From contig JASJFT010000064.1 of assembly GCA_030770425.1 (NCBI GenBank), positions 124,001 to 188,000 of the forward strand: a stretch of DNA of 64,000 nucleotides, in the 5' to 3' direction. The notes below the pieces were generated by a model, which had not been told where the DNA came from, did no database searches, and saw nothing but the letters and a program-made list of their open reading frames with translations. Every line of letters begins with the position of its first letter. Positions within the stretch are counted from its first letter, which is position 1. The position numbers and the translations under genes are program-made. Of the stretch, positions 1 to 12,200 are shown in pieces. This DNA is from Darksidea phi (taxonomy: Eukaryota; Ascomycota; Dothideomycetes; Pleosporales; Lentitheciaceae).

Positions 1-160
1 CCGTATCATCAAGAATCATTGACCCATCAGTAGCCTGAGAGATGCCTTGTGGAACCTGTGCTGCTTGCTGTTGGGAAGTCTGCTGTCTCCCACGTCCTCC
101 ACCTCTCTGAGGTGCGCATGCCGCAAGGGCCACCAACGATGCAAAGGCGAGCTTATACAT
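1..160 (-). CDS. N-terminal part of a secreted protein (runs off the window)
   Basis: Only the first 53 codons are present; the gene continues beyond base 1. The reading starts at an ATG complementary to 158-160. It opens with a short basic-then-hydrophobic stretch (MYKLAFASLVALAAC), a typical cleavable signal peptide. A low-complexity Gln/Gly/Arg segment follows, then a more ordinary sequence. That arrangement is common in small secreted or cell-surface proteins of ascomycetes. No catalytic motif is visible in the part present, so function cannot be assigned. Frame choice rests on the signal peptide and the absence of stops to the edge. Confidence 0.6.
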   Translation of the reverse strand, partial: MYKLAFASLVALAACAPQRGGGRGRQQTSQQQAAQVPQGISQATDGSMILDDT

Positions 161-1683
161 GTTGGAGTATAGAAGGAATAGTGCACGGCACGGGAATAAA
201 AATTAATTATAGACAGGAGAACGTAGAAGAATGCGGACCGGCCGAAGTAGAGAAAGGCGAAACCAACAACACCACGGAGCGAAGCAGCGTGAGGGTACAA
301 GAGAGAGAAAGAGGAACGCAAATGCGAAGCAGGAACAGAGAGTAAATGGATTCGTACGGCCTGCTGATGTACGTGTGGTACCATACTGCGATCAAACACC
401 GCGTGTAGCCAAGCTCAACTCTTACGGTCAATTCAAAGCTTGCTACTCCCCATTAGGGCTTGGTACCGTGCGACTCGCCGATGCTGTTGGTCACAGTTGT
501 TTGAAGTTCTGCTTATGGCGCATGGAGAGTCGGGGGATGCTGTTTTGGAGCCGGCTCTGTTTCGGAGGTGTCGCTTTGGCGATGCTAAGCGACCAGAACG
601 TTTCTACCCGGCCAGGGCGAACCGAAGTGTATTTGTGATTGTGGAACGTTTCTGTTCTGTGTGTGTTTATAGTGAACAAACCGCATCCAGAGGGGTGGAC
701 TGAGTCCGAGCTGACCTGCAAACCACGACGCGTGTTGCACTCTTCAAATATTGAGGTGCGGGAAGCTTTCGGCTCGAGATGCCTCAAGCAACATGCTGGC
801 CCGGCTGTTCCTGCCTTGTCCCGCTTGTGAAACTTCGCTCTATGGACTCTTCTAAAACACAAACACCATCCTTAAACAAGTTTTGCTTTAGAGAATCACG
901 TGGTACTCGTCGAAACCGTGAAACCGGCTCCCCTAGTATGACACAACAGGTATGGATACCACTCCGGATCAGCTTCGCCGTGACGAAAGCAGGCAATTGT
1001 ATCAATGACTACAAATTGCTGCCGGAGAGCGACGTTGAGTAGGTCCATCGTTTACCCTGCCCCGTAACTCTACTATAGGGGTCGAATCTAGTGCACTCTT
1101 GTGAGCGAGGAATTCGTCGAGCAGGTGGCGTTCCAAGGGTTGGAGGTAAGTGGAATGAGATTATACTGACTATGTGTCTTATATTTAGCGAGAATAGTCC
1201 AATTATTATTACTAAACGTTCATTTTTATAAGGTAGAACTTTTAATACTATCAGATACTATTCAGATAGGCTTAAAGCCTAAAAAGCTAGTAAAGGAGGT
1301 GCTCCCATTTGTTGAAGAGCTATCAGTACAATCAGTTCCTGCTTGCGGCCTTTTCCGGTACTTCTCTACTTGGATGGCGTAACAATCCACTACAGTAACC
1401 AATCTAAACTCTATATCTATGCAAAACTCGCATGTGGCATGGTCTTCACTAGCGACGAGCGGGGAAGTAAGGCTTTTCTTTTCTTTTCTTTTTTTCTTTT
1501 CTTTTCTTTTTTTCTTTTCTTTTCTTTTCTTTTCGTTTCGTTTCGTTTCGTTTCGTTTCTCTCCAATGGAAGGTTCATTTGTAGAAGGTTACTCGACCTC
1601 ATTCCGATAAGACCGATGGCATATGTGTAGCTAGTACTATACCGAAGTAGAACTCCATAGCACTAAGTTAAAGCAGTCGCGAC
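161..1683. other. Intergenic stretch with a TpA-rich patch
   Basis: No convincing gene was found on either strand. Bases about 1170-1300 are AT-rich with many TA steps, like decayed repeat DNA. The pyrimidine tract at 1473-1563 is listed separately. Confidence 0.5.
1473..1563 (+). repeat. Polypyrimidine microsatellite, TTTTC and GTTTC units
   Basis: About 60 bases of irregular CTTTT units run directly into about six GTTTC units near 1530-1559. The complementary strand is a purine tract of AAAAG then GAAAC. This is a simple-sequence repeat. It is open in several frames only because of its composition, not because it codes. Confidence 0.9.
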
Positions 1684-2056
1684 ATGGCGAGTAGCGGGTG
1701 GCGAGTGGCGAGTGACAAGTGGACGCCACGCTGTTCTCGAGATATTATCCATCACGAATATGTCCGTCTAATAACAGCAGCAACACGAACCGACCTGCCT
1801 CGCCAACACGCGCGTCAACTTCGTCGATGTGATACACAGCTGGGCGGACGGGCTGTCCTTGTACGTTCTGGTCGTCGACGCTCTTGACGACTGTGACGAT
1901 GAAAGCAACATCTGGATCATCGTTCAGCTCCTGACCGAGGCTCAGTCACTGAAGACGGTCCGGCTGTGGGTGTTCCTGACGAGCAGGCGGGAAGTGCCGA
2001 TCCCACACGAGTTCTACCAGATACCGACATCAGGTGAGAGATTGATGCTGCCCTAA
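1684..2056 (+). pseudogene. STAND/NACHT NTPase fragment (NLR-like relic)
   Basis: The frame ending at 2056 reads through a classic Walker B segment of fungal NACHT proteins: hydrophobics followed by VVDALDDCDDESN. About 20 residues later comes the conserved FLTSRREVPI sensor region. Intact family members have several hundred residues on each side (P-loop upstream, winged helix and repeats downstream); here they are missing. The upstream 150 bases are open in another frame and do not supply a P-loop. It is best read as a relic of a fungal NLR-type gene. The family assignment rests on the Walker B and sensor motifs; truncation is seen directly. Confidence 0.65.
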
Positions 2057-2287
2057 TCGATGGAGCTAGATTATTTGATGTAGAAAACCGCAGCGGTCTA
2101 TCCGACGAGTGATATCATTTTGCGACCCATGAGCCAGATTCCTCTCCACTCTGCTTTGTGTCGCCGATAAGCTGTTGCCATTGTGGCAGCCGCGCTTTCT
2201 TCCAACGTCTCATCGCTTATCGATGGCGTGTGCTGTGAGCGAGATGGAAGTCACCGCGGCCAACATGCAGGGACGACATCTCCCACT

Positions 2288-2436
2288 AGATAAAACCCTC
2301 CCACTCGCTCATTCACAATCCTTTCTTCTTCTCTGCACCTCACCTCCGTCCTTTATCACTCACTCAAAGCACTTGTTTCACGCTCGTTCATTCTGCACGC
2401 TTTTCGTCCAAGCCTACTCAAGGAGCCAACACCAAA
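2288..2436 (+). promoter_or_regulatory. Putative core promoter and CT-rich leader of the Ser/Thr-rich gene
   Basis: A TATA-like AGATAAAAC lies near 2287-2295. It is followed by a strongly CT-rich leader up to the ATG at 2437, whose context is CAAAATGA (A at -3). CT-rich tracts upstream of the start are usual in highly expressed filamentous fungal genes. Inference only. Confidence 0.3.
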
Positions 2437-4251
2437 ATGAAGGCCACACTCCTCGCGCACTACCTTTTTCATACTGCCGCTCTCGCCGGCACGCGCATCA
2501 GCTTCGGCCTGAGCAATACGATTAGCGCCTCCTCAATTGCTTCTGGTAGATCGTCGAGTTGTAGTGGCTTGACACTGTATACCAGCACAATTGCCGCTCC
2601 CACGTACGCGACGAGGACGAAATCAAAGGTGCCGACATCCGATTTCTCTTCGACATCCATGACTCCAACAGCCAACGTCTCTTCCATGTCCGCCAACCGG
2701 TCCACGGAGCATACAGGTTCAGTGACCAGCACAGGCATCTGGTTTTCGCAGCCCAGTCTCATTACTATTCCACTCACGATGTGTACAGCCGATTCGACTG
2801 CTGCCCTCGCTCCTAGTAGTACGGTTCCTTCTTACATCACAACCTCTACCACCATCACTGGCTTCCATTCCTCAAGCTTCACTCTCGCTACTGCCTCGTG
2901 GACGTCTGACCATTCAACTACATTCCTCAGAATGAGCAGCAGGAGCCCATCTTACAACGCGACGAAAGGATTCAGCTCAACGTATAATGCTGCGCCCACG
3001 ACAGTCTGCAGCTTTGGAACTGCAAGCCATAGAACCCCAGGAACGATTAGCCGCTCACGCTCGCTTCCTCGCTCTTCGGACGGTACCCTGGATGGTACCA
3101 CCTACCCAAGCCTTAATACCTCGTCGACATATTACTGGCCCACTACGACTGCTCCGAGCAGCATCACCTCCTGGCAGTTCTACCCCACGTTCATTACAGT
3201 CACCGACTCAATCCTTGTTACGCACACTTCGAAAGATGTGAGAAGCACCGAGACAGGCGTTGAATCATTTCCACCGGTCAAGTCTAGCACCGTAGGAAGT
3301 CTCCTTTCCTTATGCTCCAGCTTTCGTACTATCACGAAGGCAAGTACGTCGTCAGATACAATGTTGGCCTCCACTGCTGAGCCGTCATACCTAGCATCGA
3401 GTCTAGATAGGACGACAAACAACAGTCTGAGCCAGACAAGAATCAGCACTGTGCCACATATGACATCTTTTCTCTCAATCGGGCCCAGCGCGATCACGAG
3501 CGTAGTCCCTAGCGACACATCCGCCGTGCTTACTAGCTCAAGCTCCACGACGAGATGCCCCATTACGGATCTCGAATCATTCCCCACATTCGGCCCAACT
3601 CCGACCACGCCCATCATCTCCAGCATTACATTGATAACCATTACCAACACCAGCGGGACGACGTCAAGCACCGTCTCCGACCTGGAGACGTACCCCATCA
3701 GTGCTTCAAGCATGACCATCACCTCAATCTCGGCTTCAAGCAAGACTCCGTCGACAGTGGCCTGGTCAAGCCTAGAGCTGTCCTCCAGCGTGAACAACCC
3801 CACCGTTACGTGGACCCCATCCTCCAGCTCAAATAACGTGACGAAGGTTACGCGGACCGCGCTAATTTCTTGGCCAACAAAAGTCCCGGGAAAGATGACC
3901 TCTCACGCTGCTTCATCTTTGTTCATGCCTAGTGGTTCGTTTACCATCCACACAACCAGCGCCTGGAAAAACGCTACCGATTCAGACACAAGTACCCTAG
4001 TCATCACAGGCCATTATACTTCTGCTTCCTCGGTCGTCAGTGGCTCGATTGCCCTAACCGTCATTACCACTCCCCGTTGGATCAACACGACCACACCTTA
4101 CAACACAACAACTTCAACAACTACGCCCACATATGTCTCTCCTACATTGACGTCAGGCTCGACTATTATCACGAGTTCTCCATCTCCAACTTATAGTACT
4201 CCAGCTCATACATACAACACGCCTTCGAGCTCGTACGGCATGCTTCACTGA
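2437..4251 (+). CDS. Ser/Thr-rich mucin-like secreted or cell-wall protein
   Basis: A single open frame of 604 codons. The N-terminus (MKATLLAHYLFHTAALAG) looks like a signal peptide with a cut after Ala17. Almost all the rest is Ser, Thr and Pro, with runs such as TTTSTTTPTY near the end, and several N-x-S/T sites. That composition predicts dense O-mannosylation and an extended wall- or surface-exposed chain, as in fungal mucin-like adhesins. No globular domain is recognised. There is no clear GPI signal in this frame: it ends abruptly at SSYGMLH. The +1 frame stays open for about 45 more codons past this stop and ends with a hydrophobic FYFAIAAMLICV (see findings). Function unknown beyond a surface role by inference. 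Confidence 0.8.
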   Translation: MKATLLAHYLFHTAALAGTRISFGLSNTISASSIASGRSSSCSGLTLYTSTIAAPTYATRTKSKVPTSDFSSTSMTPTANVSSMSANRSTEHTGSVTSTGIWFSQPSLITIPLTMCTADSTAALAPSSTVPSYITTSTTITGFHSSSFTLATASWTSDHSTTFLRMSSRSPSYNATKGFSSTYNAAPTTVCSFGTASHRTPGTISRSRSLPRSSDGTLDGTTYPSLNTSSTYYWPTTTAPSSITSWQFYPTFITVTDSILVTHTSKDVRSTETGVESFPPVKSSTVGSLLSLCSSFRTITKASTSSDTMLASTAEPSYLASSLDRTTNNSLSQTRISTVPHMTSFLSIGPSAITSVVPSDTSAVLTSSSSTTRCPITDLESFPTFGPTPTTPIISSITLITITNTSGTTSSTVSDLETYPISASSMTITSISASSKTPSTVAWSSLELSSSVNNPTVTWTPSSSSNNVTKVTRTALISWPTKVPGKMTSHAASSLFMPSGSFTIHTTSAWKNATDSDTSTLVITGHYTSASSVVSGSIALTVITTPRWINTTTPYNTTTSTTTPTYVSPTLTSGSTIITSSPSPTYSTPAHTYNTPSSSYGMLH

Positions 4252-5174
4252 AATCTTCACCAACTGTTCCAGCCACCAGATCCAAGGTACCGCAAGAGGT
4301 ACTACGTCATGGGATGTAGTCACTCGGCCAAACACGGAATTTTACTTCGCAATCGCTGCTATGTTGATATGTGTATAGTTGGGTGGAACAGCCTTCTGGT
4401 ATGTCGAAATGTCGGACTACCATCCGCATCCAATCCTTGTGCATTTCAACGCTTTCTTGTTGGAGGTCATGAAAACTAAAAAGTATCCACGAACTAGTAG
4501 CATTTAGATAGAATCACAATTTAAACATTCCCGCTCACTAGATTTTCACACCTCGTGTCATGATAGAACGCTGATTGATCTCAACCATCGTGCTGTCAAG
4601 AGACGCGGAATCGATAGGTTCCGGGTTTTATTTTCTCCTTTCAGCGTTAGTTGTGTTTCAACCCCAATCTTAAGGAGTTTGGGGAGCCGGATAAAGTACA
4701 CATTAATAAACAACTAACCTGCGACAGATGACCTTCATGGCATGCCTTTCTTCGGTGGACTGACACTACTGTGGGTAACATTATCATCAATAGCATGACC
4801 TCTTTCAGACAAAAATTGATACGACAGATTTTGAATCGGATTCCGTCCCGCTGTGACGTTAGTAGAGTGCGTGCATACTACAGATTAGCGAGAATAAACG
4901 GATAACGCTTCCGCGGCGAAAGAAATAGGTGAACGAGCGCACTCTTTCCTTAGACGAAGAATTTTATGTTACGATTCGATCATAGTGTCCAACTTTTTTT
5001 GTTGACTCATCTATTTACCGATGCAGATCAATTCGTCACAACGGATGCCCCTCGCCCTTCCTAATGATGTGAAGTGGTCCTCGCAGCCAGGGTGTCCAGC
5101 TGCTGCCATCATTTCTACTTCAACAACCGTAAATATTCAGCTACGAGACCAAGCTCTCACTGTGTATAGCCAGA
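4252..5174. other. Intergenic, no gene seen
   Basis: The first about 110 bases continue open in the +1 frame relative to the upstream gene. The remainder has frequent stops on both strands and no recognisable protein similarity. Confidence 0.5.
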
Positions 5175-6064
5175 TCAAAACTCTTCCGCAAGTAAGGAGA
5201 ACGTGCGGTGCTCTCTGTTGCCAGGCACAAACTCTGGCGCCTCTACGTGAAGGATTGATTGCTTCGCACCGTGACCTTGACCTTGAAGACCCATATCGCT
5301 CATGCTATTGACAATGTCGTACAGATCATTTTTCTGAGTGTCTCCGCCATGGCCGCCTGGGAGAAATGAGCTAACGCAGCCTTGCGGAACAAAATTGGAG
5401 GCGGAAGCGGAGAGAATGTGGGGAGATGTGCGGGAGAACCCAACGTAACCACTGTGACTGAGCGCCCCGAAAGATTCCTTACCACCGCGCCCAACATATG
5501 CGCCGCCGTAGCCAGAGCAGCTGCTTTAGAATTAGGGCCTACGAGTTCATTTACGAGATTCGAATAACTTACCTAGCAAGACGTGTACAAATATCTGGCA
5601 ACCTCTCACCCATTTGATGCAGCATCTCACACTCGCGTATCGCATCGGGGTTCGCCGCCGTACCGAGCGACATCATTGGATATGGACCATGAGTGATGGA
5701 ATGGCGCACGAAGATTGTGAGGCAGAGATCTGGGTCACTTGTTACGATATCGGTCTGCGGGCGCTCGGCTGCGCTAAGGTCGGGCGAGTTGGCGAGGGCG
5801 AGACGGACGCGGTCTACGGTGATGATGCTGTCGTCATAGTTGCGCTAATGAAGCGTGAGGAGATTTATTGCGTACGGGGTACGGGAGAAGGAAGGGAAAA
5901 GATCTTACGATAGTATTTATGCGGGCCGCCGCGACACGAACTGCAGCCTCCCACTCTGACTGCGTCTTTGGAGGGTGATTGGAGGTTGATCCTGGGCCAA
6001 AGACTGTATCGAGGAAAGGAAGAAGCTCTTGCTGTTCCCAATGGGAGTTGACACGCTTCGGCAT
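5175..6064 (-). CDS. Four-exon unknown protein, 223 aa
   Basis: This gene is invisible as one ORF but assembles cleanly: exons complement(5909..6064, 5573..5844, 5483..5520, 5175..5380), introns of 64, 52 and 102 nt, total 672 nt. The start is MPKRVNSHWEQ, with A at -3. Donors are GTAAGA, GTAAGT and GTAAGG; acceptors are TTAG, GCAG and CAAG. An alternative acceptor three bases upstream at the second intron would add one Ser. The middle exon is well-behaved coding sequence (RNYDDSIITVDRVRLAL...). The third and fourth exons give a Gly-rich turn followed by GHGGDTQKNDLYDIVNSM. No transmembrane segment, signal peptide or known motif is visible. It is therefore a conserved-looking hypothetical of unknown role. 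The exon chain is inference from splice sites and frame; the least certain link is the short third exon. Confidence 0.6.
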
Positions 6065-8480
6065 CTTGAAGAGCGTCAATGAGTGAAGATGTGGATGTGG
6101 GAGAAGGTGTGTTGGTTGATATTTGGTTGCGTGATGGAGTTTGTGCTAGATCAAGCGGTGAAAGACACTTGCATGCAACGATTTACTGTCACCAGAGCGA
6201 TTGTGAGCCGTTTCCTGAAGATTTTCTCAACGTATTTACTCTTGGATAAATTACGTCAGCTATTCTTGCTGCCTATTTGTAACAATCCACTACTTTCACC
6301 GCTATTCTAGATTCTCTTACGCTAGTAACGGGACTGCTTGAAAGAAGATTGTGAATTTGAATATAGAACAACACTAACCATCATCCGAACTGTATGATTT
6401 AGAACCTGAAATGGAGTTATTGCCCCAAGAGCTAATATAGTCATCAACATACCAAATATTTTTGAATTGTAATGTCCTAGCTTCGGAGTCTAGACTCCTA
6501 AGAACCTCAATTAGCTGCTCTGTATTTCATTATTTTTGCCCTTCACCCCTTGAATCGCTTGTCCGTTTCTGTCTCTACTCCGACGGCCTACACTTCATCC
6601 AATCTGCGTTCCCTGCCTTTGTCACTTTCAACAATCCTAGCATTATACTATTCAATAGTAATGCCAGCTTAGAAGATAAAAAATTACTGGAATAAAAGAT
6701 AAATGCCCGCAAACCGATGATTTTGAATGTCTAGACTCATTCAAAAAAAGATGTAGAAGTCATAGGAATAATAGCGGAGAGTATTTGTTAAGTAGTAAGG
6801 TTTAAGAGTAGACCATACAACAAGAATAGTCGGGGTTTCCATCAAGACCATAAGAATAAAATAAAAGCTTGCCCTCAATCTCTGCTCACAGCCCTGATCA
6901 GGGTCTTCTGTATTTAGAAATGTTAAAAAGCACTAATTTCGCACCAGCTCTTAGGAAGCGATTGATCTTACATATTGCTCATTATTAGACTATTCCTTAT
7001 ACGTTGTTCACTTATAGCTAGCAGATATACGTACCTATAGATTGTTGTGTTACTCAATAGTGTGGCCGTATCCAGTGTCATGATTATCATGATTCCGTCC
7101 TCCGCCATAAGTAGGGCGGCAGAAGTTATCAATCGCCAATAGTACCTTAGGCAACGATAAAGACAAATCATGAGGATTTGGGCCTCCCGAGCTCGATGAG
7201 CTCTGAGAAAATGGTCTTGCATAATTTAGTAACAGATGCCGACCACTTCGGCCGGTCGACATTAGGCATGGCGTGTCGGTTTTAAAAGTAGTCGAGACCT
7301 GAGTTAGATGATGGGGGGACGATAAAAGGTGCACGAGCAGTAGTTTCTCTCTGGGGATAAATATTGTACAGTGGTTAAGAAAGAGCGAGGAAGCATTGCC
7401 ACTCCCAGGGCGAACATCTAGTCAAAAGCCCGGTATAAACTGACAACTTGCTGCTACGTAGTACAGGGTCCAGTAACCGGTAGCAATATACATAGTACCG
7501 TTCCGAAGCTAGAGGGAAAACAAGATAAACATTACTAGGTGATGAGCACCGGAAAATTCGTGGTTGTTGTTGTCCGTGTTTTAGATGTTCTGGCTGCGGC
7601 AGTAAAATTTCCACGTTATCACCAATAAGTAGTGGAACTTCAGCGGCATCAACGAGAACCTGATTGGTGCAATTACCACTCTCAACCCCGGTGTTGAACT
7701 CCGTTTTTATCGTCGATCGGGCCTGTTAAGTTATACTAGAATGATACTGCAGGACGAAGGGGACTAGCGAGGCTTACTGCTATTCATATCTGTGAAAGAT
7801 ATCGACAAAAGCAATTACGAATGCCGATTCTTGGATATTGGATATATATACTAACGGTCTGATGATATTAGTGAAACAAGTCTCGATAGCAATATTTGAA
7901 ATAGTGACCAAGTAATCGGCTTACGAACGATGGTCTGCAGGATTTTCGGCATCTTTGGAGAAGAACTATGAAGGAAGGTTACGCACTTGCCTGAAGACAG
8001 CTCACGTTGGGATAGCTCGACGATAACACCAATCCTCTGCGAGTACAAGAGATGTGAACGGCAAGTATAGTAAGAAGAAAAATACTAGGAACTCAATAAT
8101 GATGACCCTTGAGCGACTGTGTATCAAAGAGGAGGTTGCCTATGGGGACAATTCAGGGATGATACGAACCTTAGCGTCGATAGTTGACATCAACTCTGGC
8201 ACTACATCAAGCAACACGAACACCTCACAGAGGTTGACATCATGAAGGGACTATTGCAACGACGATCGTGAGACACTTCGAGTTGTAAATATCATTTGCA
8301 AATATACAAGGCTCCAAAAGCCTCATCCGAAAAGTCTACCTCCAATTCCTTAGAACCTATCACAACCGAGCATACCATCTTAGTATGAACCAATCATACG
8401 ACAGAATACCATCCCTCCTGCCAACAAATGCTAAACAAGCCCATCAACAGCAAGATATAGTCCCCCAGTATCGCACCATC
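6065..8480. other. Long gene-poor stretch, AT-rich in part
   Basis: No supported gene on either strand. From about 6300 to 6960 the sequence is AT-rich with many TA steps and short direct and inverted words, resembling decayed repeat DNA. From 7050 to 7330 the minus strand stays open for about 90 codons with a Ser/Pro-rich reading, but no domain, start context or splice continuation supports it. Confidence 0.45.
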
Positions 8481-10138
8481 TCAAGCCTTCCGAGTCTTGG
8501 TAGCGCGCGTCCTCGGCGTCTTCACCTTCTTCTCCGTCTTGGCCGTCTTGGCCTTCTTGCGCTTGGTTACCGAAGTGAGGACACCCTCTGTCTCCTCACG
8601 GGTGCGCTTATTGTTCTTCTTGGCGCCGTTGAGCTCGCCACTGGCAGGAGTTTGTTGCTTTTCTATCTCGGTAGCGACACGGATACGCTCGGCTTTGCGC
8701 TTGTTCGACGTTTGGTTGCTCTTCGTGCGGGTCTGGAGCACGTGCGGAGCACCGATGATGGAGTGAAGTTTGTCGCCCTTAAGGAGATCCTCGCACGTGC
8801 GCTTGGAATACTGTTTACAGGCTCAGCAATGATTTTGAAGAAGAGTAGCAGACGACGTACCGTCAGAAGCTCGACGACTTCAGTGAGGCGCTTCTCGAAC
8901 GTCCAGTCGCGAGAGCCCTTGATAGAATCACGAAGGGTGGAGTCGCCGATGAACTTCTTCCAGCCCTGAGTGTGAATATCGACCATGGCGTTCTGTTGCG
9001 AGAGTAAGTATATGAACCAAAAGTAGGCGTGGCCTTGACTTACCACCATGTCCCATGCAACCATCTCAATGTCTTCTGCCTTGTAGTATGTCGCGTTCGT
9101 GCTCCAACGATTAACAAAAGGCTTACTATCGGCTTTCTCATTGCACCCGTCGTTGTTGCGCATGGCATCGAGCAGGGCGGCAACGGCGGCCCCCATCTGC
9201 TTAGATGTCTCCGGAATGCTGCCGTCATTCACAGGAGCCTTCCACGCGACTTGGCTCTTAGCGAGGAGAACCTCTTCATAGTTGTTGAAGAAGCGACCAG
9301 TGTCCGGGTTTGGTACCTTGTTCGTGCTCGCTCCGCTCGTCCTGGCGATCGCTGCATCCTGCTGTGGAGTGGGAGGAGAGTGCAAATTTTCGAGGATAGG
9401 GTGATCGAAGACGTTTTCCTGGCGAGCAAGGCTCAAGCCAGGTGCAGTCTGCTCCGGAGCGAGAGAAGGGTCGGAGTTGTTTATGATTGCAGGATCAAAG
9501 TTGTTCTGCTGACCAGCAAGGGCCAAGACAGTTCCATCTTGCTCTTGGGTGTAGAGCGAGCCGAAGTCCTCAGAACTAGCCTGACTTCCGGGACTCTCGT
9601 AGTAAGCTAGGCCTGGGACTGGTTGAGTAAGAAGCCAATGGAAATCCTCGAGGGGATCCTCAACACCGAATCCCTCAGTCTGAGCAGGAGTGGGAAGGTG
9701 TGTGTCGCTATTGTTGCCTTCGAAGCCCGGAATAGGCGATGGGTAACGTGGACCGAGGATCTGATCGATGCCGAACACAGGGCTGTTGAACTGGAGCTGG
9801 CCGTTGGCGTAGAAAGAGGAGCTGGCATTCTGGTCGCCCACATAATTGAAGGTATAGTCTGGAAAGCTTCCAACAGCCTGGGTGTCCCGATGGATGTGGA
9901 AGCCTCCAACGTCGCCGAAGTTGTCGAACATGCCGTCCGGAAGATGGAAGAGGTCGCCATTGCTACCACCGTACATTGGCGCAGTCGGAGCACCGTAAGA
10001 GATCTCATCGGGCACGTGAGTCGGGATTTGGAGATTTCCTTCCTCGTTGTTGCGCTGAAGGTACTGCTCAGGGAAGTGGTTTGGGCTACGCAGGCCCTCG
10101 GAGCCACCAAAAGGTGAGCTATCCACTGAATGAGACAT
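8481..10138 (-). CDS. Unknown nuclear-type protein with Lys/Arg-rich tail, 518 aa
   Basis: Exons complement(9044..10138, 8861..8992, 8481..8810); introns of 51 and 50 nt with GTAAGT...CAG and GTACGT...ACAG ends, total 1557 nt. The ATG at 10138 (MSHSVDSS) is preferred; an in-frame upstream ATG at 10264 would add 42 Cys/Arg-rich residues unlikely to be translated. The first about 300 residues are low-complexity, rich in Asn, Gln, Gly, Phe and Pro. Residues about 310-440 are more ordered (WSTNATYYKAEDIEMVAWDM, then KRLTEVVELLTYSKRTCEDLL), ending in helices. The last about 80 residues are densely basic (KRKKAKTAKTEKKVK), a probable nuclear localisation or DNA/RNA-contacting tail. A transcription or chromatin role is only a guess; no zinc cluster or other DNA-binding fold is visible. 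Confidence 0.8.
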
Positions 10139-12200
10139 CCTCGTGAGGCGACAGCTGCAATTGTGACAGAAACAAGACGTAGCTGCGGTAGCAGTACAAT
10201 GATTGGGGAGATTACGTATATGTTCGCGAATTGCGAGCGTAGCTAGGTTTCGTGCAAAAGACAATCCAAGAGTAAGGTTATGCGAGTGCGTGAGGGAGAA
10301 GTCGTACTCGAAGTGGGCAGGGAATAGTTGTGGTGAGGTCAGATTTTTGCGGCGCCTTGTGTGGTGTGCTCCGGTTGCACCTCACGACTCTTGGCGTGTG
10401 TATACCGCGTTCTTGTTCCTCTTGTCGTCATAGTTCATGCAGCCGCTCTGATCTGCTTTCACTACCACCCACTGAACAGTTATTTTGCTTCTTCAAGCTT
10501 CCCAAAAGAAGCTCAGAGCCAACTGCTTGAGTCTGTCAGCTGTATTAGGAGACTACGCGGTACCTGAAGGTGCGGAGACATCTTAGTGGAGTGGTGGTTA
10601 TGTTCGTCTGAACTCTCCATGGTGTTGGTATGAGCTTCGTCGTAACAGCAACAGCCCGGCCGAACACTCATAAACGGCAGGTGCAATTTGTAGAGCTTTC
10701 CCTAACTGCAAATTGCTTTCTGTGTTCGTGTTTTCCGGCTCTACCCAGAGTACTGTGAGCAGATGGTGGTGCCAAGAGTTGGACTTGTCGAGCAACCGGT
10801 CTGCGCCTTGGTTTGTGTAAAGTGATTATAGCTGTAAGGAGCAATGCGATGAAGTATGTTTGGTGTAGAGGTCGATGAATATGTGGGCAACCCGGCCTAA
10901 CTAGGTAATCGTCGCGTCGAAGGTAGATAGTGAGCGTCTGGTCAGGTCCACTCTAGGCGAGGTTAACCACCGCGTCAGAGAGATGTTTCTTCTCTCTAGG
11001 TTATGTATCATGGTATTGATACTTAGAGGTCATTTCTGTGATGATAGTATGGCTTCGTGGTCCACTAATAGACGAGTTTGAAACAATGATTGAGTACTGC
11101 TTGCATTTGAGTTCATTTGCGCCCACCCGACGGCCTGTGGAAACTCAGGTTTGTCAGGTAATCAGGTCATATTTTTATATGAAATCTATTTTAGTAATGG
11201 AGGGCGTTAGTATTGGGTATCCGGGTTCAACGTACATGGTCGAAGCGAACGGCCTACGAGAAAAGTCAGCACCTAACAGCAATAACGCAACGCTTGAAGC
11301 CAAATTACCCCCAGACACGGTTTGCGCACTCAGTTTCTTACAGAAATAAGGAGAGGGGTTGCGAACTGGGGATTATGCTAACGCCGCTGTGGCCGCACGT
11401 AACGGGGACTATCAATCGGTAACGATCCTGGGGGACATTGTGGATGACGATTGATTAAAGTAAGATAAAAAGGGATGCGGCCATAGCATGGCTCATGGTC
11501 TACCGTCTGTGAAAGGCGGGGCTTATCCTGTCGTTGTTAGATGCCGTAAGAGTAAGGCGGTTGCAGACATGCCCTTCCTTAGCAAAGAGTGCAACGCGAA
11601 AAATGGGTAGTGTGACTGAATATAGTAGCTCAGTATAAGAACTGAGACCATTGATTCATTCCACGCACTGCCAGAAACTCCTACGTTTCAACGACAATCA
11701 GGGCTCCAGGTTGCTCTGAACCGTTGCTCCGAGATTGTCCCGGAAACACTGAATGGAAGCAAGTAGATTGTGGAGATGCTATGTCGGAATCTGACAGAGA
11801 CACCAAATATGGGAGATTTTTAAACTATAAGAGGTCGGGTGGTGAGGGAGGTTGGAGCTCGCGGATTGACCAATACGCCTTCACCGCTTCCAAGTCGGCC
11901 TCGTGAAGCAGACACACGCGTTGTTCTCCTACAAACCACGTTAGTACAATTATTCGCTCGTCCGATCGGTTCGGTCGTGCCGGGGAATGGCCTGGGGGAA
12001 CAGAGCTGCTCGGTAGATGATGCATGGTGGGAAAACCGCGCGTATTGAGAATTTTCGATGGAATAACGCCCCAAGAGTGCACCAGGGAAACTCTCATTGC
12101 GTGATGACGTGGTTGGTCTTAATGACATCGATCAATGCACTTCCAAGCGATTCAAGCTGACTGTATTCAATATGATCACGTCGCGCTGTGGATGTACTCC
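10139..12200. other. Intergenic, only weak ORFs
   Basis: A 103-codon plus-strand frame at 11038-11349 and several shorter ones exist, but none has a recognisable domain, signal peptide or splice continuation. No repeat unit was noticed. Confidence 0.45.

Noticed and set aside
1417..1630. Lys/Arg-rich and Phe-rich open frames on both strands
   Set aside because: They are translations of the CTTTT/GTTTC simple repeat; no start context or non-repetitive coding sequence.
8385..8969. 194-codon plus-strand frame
   Set aside because: Lies antisense to the spliced exons of the unknown nuclear protein, whose splice sites and basic tail explain the region.
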